From the NCBI GenBank assembly GCA_900544465.1, contig UQVT01000021.1, positions 1-16,924 of the forward strand: DNA of 16,924 bases, read 5' to 3'. Numbering within the stretch: the first letter of the stretch is position 1; each line of letters opens with the position of its first letter. This DNA comes from an uncultured Collinsella sp. GTDB taxonomy: Bacteria > Actinomycetota > Coriobacteriia > Coriobacteriales > Coriobacteriaceae. Shown piece after piece: positions 16,055 to 16,924 of this stretch. Made by a program: the position numbers and the translations under genes. The notes below the pieces were generated by a model. It was not told the DNA's origin. It was given only the letters and a program-made list of their open reading frames with translations, and made no database searches.

Positions 16055-16564
16055 ATGTCGAATGTATACAGCAGTGACCGTATTCGCTTTGGGGGGGGGT
16101 CTATTCTCTCAAACCATGCTTTGAGGTTTGTTTGGCTACTTCGAAAATGCCAGAATTCGCACAATCCTTTATGGCATCTTTTTCGAAAGAGGATGGCTTG
16201 CAAATATGGTCTCGAGATCGCGCCTGCCACCTCGATTGGCGAAGGCTTGTATCTGGGTCACGCTTTTGGCATTACGGTAAACCCGAATGCCGTTATCGGT
16301 CGCAACTGCAATATGCACAAAGGTGTGACAATTGGTCGGGAAAACCGCGGCAAACGAAAAGGTGCGCCTGTTCTTGGCGATTGCGTTTGGCTTGGTGTCA
16401 ACTCAACTATTGTTGGTGGCGTTCGTTTAGGCAACGACGTTCTCGTTGCACCGAACACTTATGTTAACTGCGACGTACCAAGCCATTCGATTGTGATTGG
16501 GCACCCATGCAAAATCATTTCTCGAGATGGGGCAACAGACGAATATATAAACAACAGGGTCTGA
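16055..16564 (+). CDS. Serine-acetyltransferase-like O-acetyltransferase with coding poly-G tract
   Basis: This 169-residue left-handed beta-helix acyltransferase resembles serine O-acetyltransferase (CysE-like) proteins used to acetylate polysaccharides. The hexapeptide-repeat region runs from about 55 to 153: IAPATSIGEGLYLGHAFGITVNPNAVIGRNCNMHKGVTIG with active-site-type His69 and His88, then PVLGDCVWLGVNSTIVGGVRLGNDVLVAPNTYVNCDVPSHSIVIGHP. The N-terminus (SSDRIRFGGGSILSNHALRFVWLLRK) matches the usual D-lYRygGk.s start. ATG 16055 follows GGGTGAT and lies 13 nt after the epimerase stop. Codons for G13-G15 form a G9 tract (16091-16099). Loss of one G would reach TGA at 16122, so slippage could switch the gene off; the frame shown is ON. 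Base composition looks less GC-rich than upstream genes, hinting at separate acquisition. Confidence 0.85.
   Translation: MSNVYSSDRIRFGGGSILSNHALRFVWLLRKCQNSHNPLWHLFRKRMACKYGLEIAPATSIGEGLYLGHAFGITVNPNAVIGRNCNMHKGVTIGRENRGKRKGAPVLGDCVWLGVNSTIVGGVRLGNDVLVAPNTYVNCDVPSHSIVIGHPCKIISRDGATDEYINNRV
16091..16099 (+). repeat. Poly-G tract (G9) within the acetyltransferase coding sequence
   Basis: Nine consecutive G encode three glycines at residues 13-15. A G8 variant stops at 16122-16124. A G10 variant reads a long but wrong frame to about 16467. This is the typical arrangement of slipped-strand phase variation. Confidence 0.9.
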
Positions 16565-16924
16565 ATAATAAAATCGGTTTTACATGTCTTATCCAGGATA
16601 GAGGGGGGGGGGAATCGTCTTCGCTAATTACAGCGAGTTAGCGACTCAGTGAGCTTTGGCGCGCTCTGATGCGAGCGGAAGGTGAAGCAAACTGGAACGG
16701 GTAGTAGATTCCCAGAAGCTATATGCAACGTGAGTGTCAAAGATAGCGCGTCTTAACGCATAACCCTGCATTCCTCCTTTCACCGACTGGCAAAACGATT
16801 TACACCTAATTGTCGACATTACCCACGCGATTTATCTTTGCCCCCGCATCGATCTCGCTAAACTAATAACTGCTGCTACCAGGGCATTTTCTGGTGCACA
16901 TTCTATTGGCTCCTGCGAAGATCG
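16565..16924. other. 360-bp region without a supportable gene
   Basis: After the acetyltransferase stop there is a G10 tract (16603-16612). Then come inverted arms TCGCTAA (16621-16627) and TTAGCGA (16638-16644), and a short dyad, CGCTC with GAGCG, near 16662-16677. All frames contain stops or lack a start with a ribosome site, and no intrinsic terminator with a U-tract is seen. It may be the leader of a next gene outside the window, or degenerate sequence at the locus edge. Confidence 0.6.
16603..16612 (+). repeat. Poly-G tract (G10) after the acetyltransferase gene
   Basis: Ten consecutive G, 38 nt after the acetyltransferase stop. It is the longest of three G tracts on the same strand in the locus. 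No coding frame with a start runs through it here. Confidence 0.9.

Noticed and set aside
16646..16771. Minus-strand 41-codon frame next to AAGGAGG
   Set aside because: The Shine-Dalgarno match is only one base from the ATG, too close to work, and the peptide resembles no known family.
16764..16924. Plus-strand open frame running off the window end
   Set aside because: No start codon with a ribosome site, and no recognisable motif in the predicted residues.

Overview
The window is a GC-rich chromosomal segment, most likely from a gut Actinomycetota of the class Coriobacteriia (Collinsella-like). This placement is an inference from composition, protein style and locus content; no rRNA or other phylogenetic marker was compared. 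It has a short housekeeping part (1-3930) and a long surface-polysaccharide operon (about 3930-16924).

Left part. A partial FAD-dependent oxidoreductase runs leftward off the window (995 to 1). It diverges from a small two-helix membrane protein with a double zinc ribbon (1401-1832). Between them lie two tandem units, 81 bp apart, each built from a near-perfect inverted repeat. Next comes thrS (2059-3822), which encodes a threonyl-tRNA synthetase without the N-terminal TGS domain. It has its own promoter and is closed by two tandem terminators.

Polysaccharide operon. A 122-bp segment bounded by perfect 15-bp inverted repeats (3936-3950 and 4043-4057) contains a TATAAT box pointing rightward, which is the architecture of an invertible promoter. 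It drives loaP, a specialised NusG-type antiterminator. The following genes are co-oriented and mostly coupled by 4-nt overlaps or short gaps: polyprenyl-phosphate sugar-phosphate transferase, GT2 glycosyltransferase, ugd (UDP-glucose dehydrogenase), GT4 glycosyltransferase, D-glucuronyl C5-epimerase, second GT4, EpsG/Wzy polymerase, TupA-like ATP-grasp protein, a possible 28-residue peptide, Wzx flippase, UDP-glucuronate 4-epimerase, and a serine-acetyltransferase-like O-acetyltransferase. The last 360 bp hold no gene I can support.

How the genes fit together. The set is a Wzx/Wzy-type pathway. The first sugar is loaded on undecaprenyl phosphate and extended by several transferases. The repeat unit is flipped by Wzx, polymerised by Wzy and decorated with acetyl groups. 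Ugd and the 4-epimerase supply UDP-GlcA and UDP-GalA. The C5-epimerase suggests conversion of glucuronate to L-iduronate after incorporation, so the product may resemble a glycosaminoglycan.

The most interesting aspect is layered on/off control. The layers are a candidate invertible promoter, a LoaP antiterminator, and poly-G tracts (G9, G9, G10) at the sugar-transferase 5' end, inside the acetyltransferase coding sequence, and after the operon's last recognised gene. There is also a pair of mutually exclusive hairpins inside the first GT4 gene, the second followed by a U-rich stretch. All regulatory claims are inferred from sequence structure and need read-level and transcript data.
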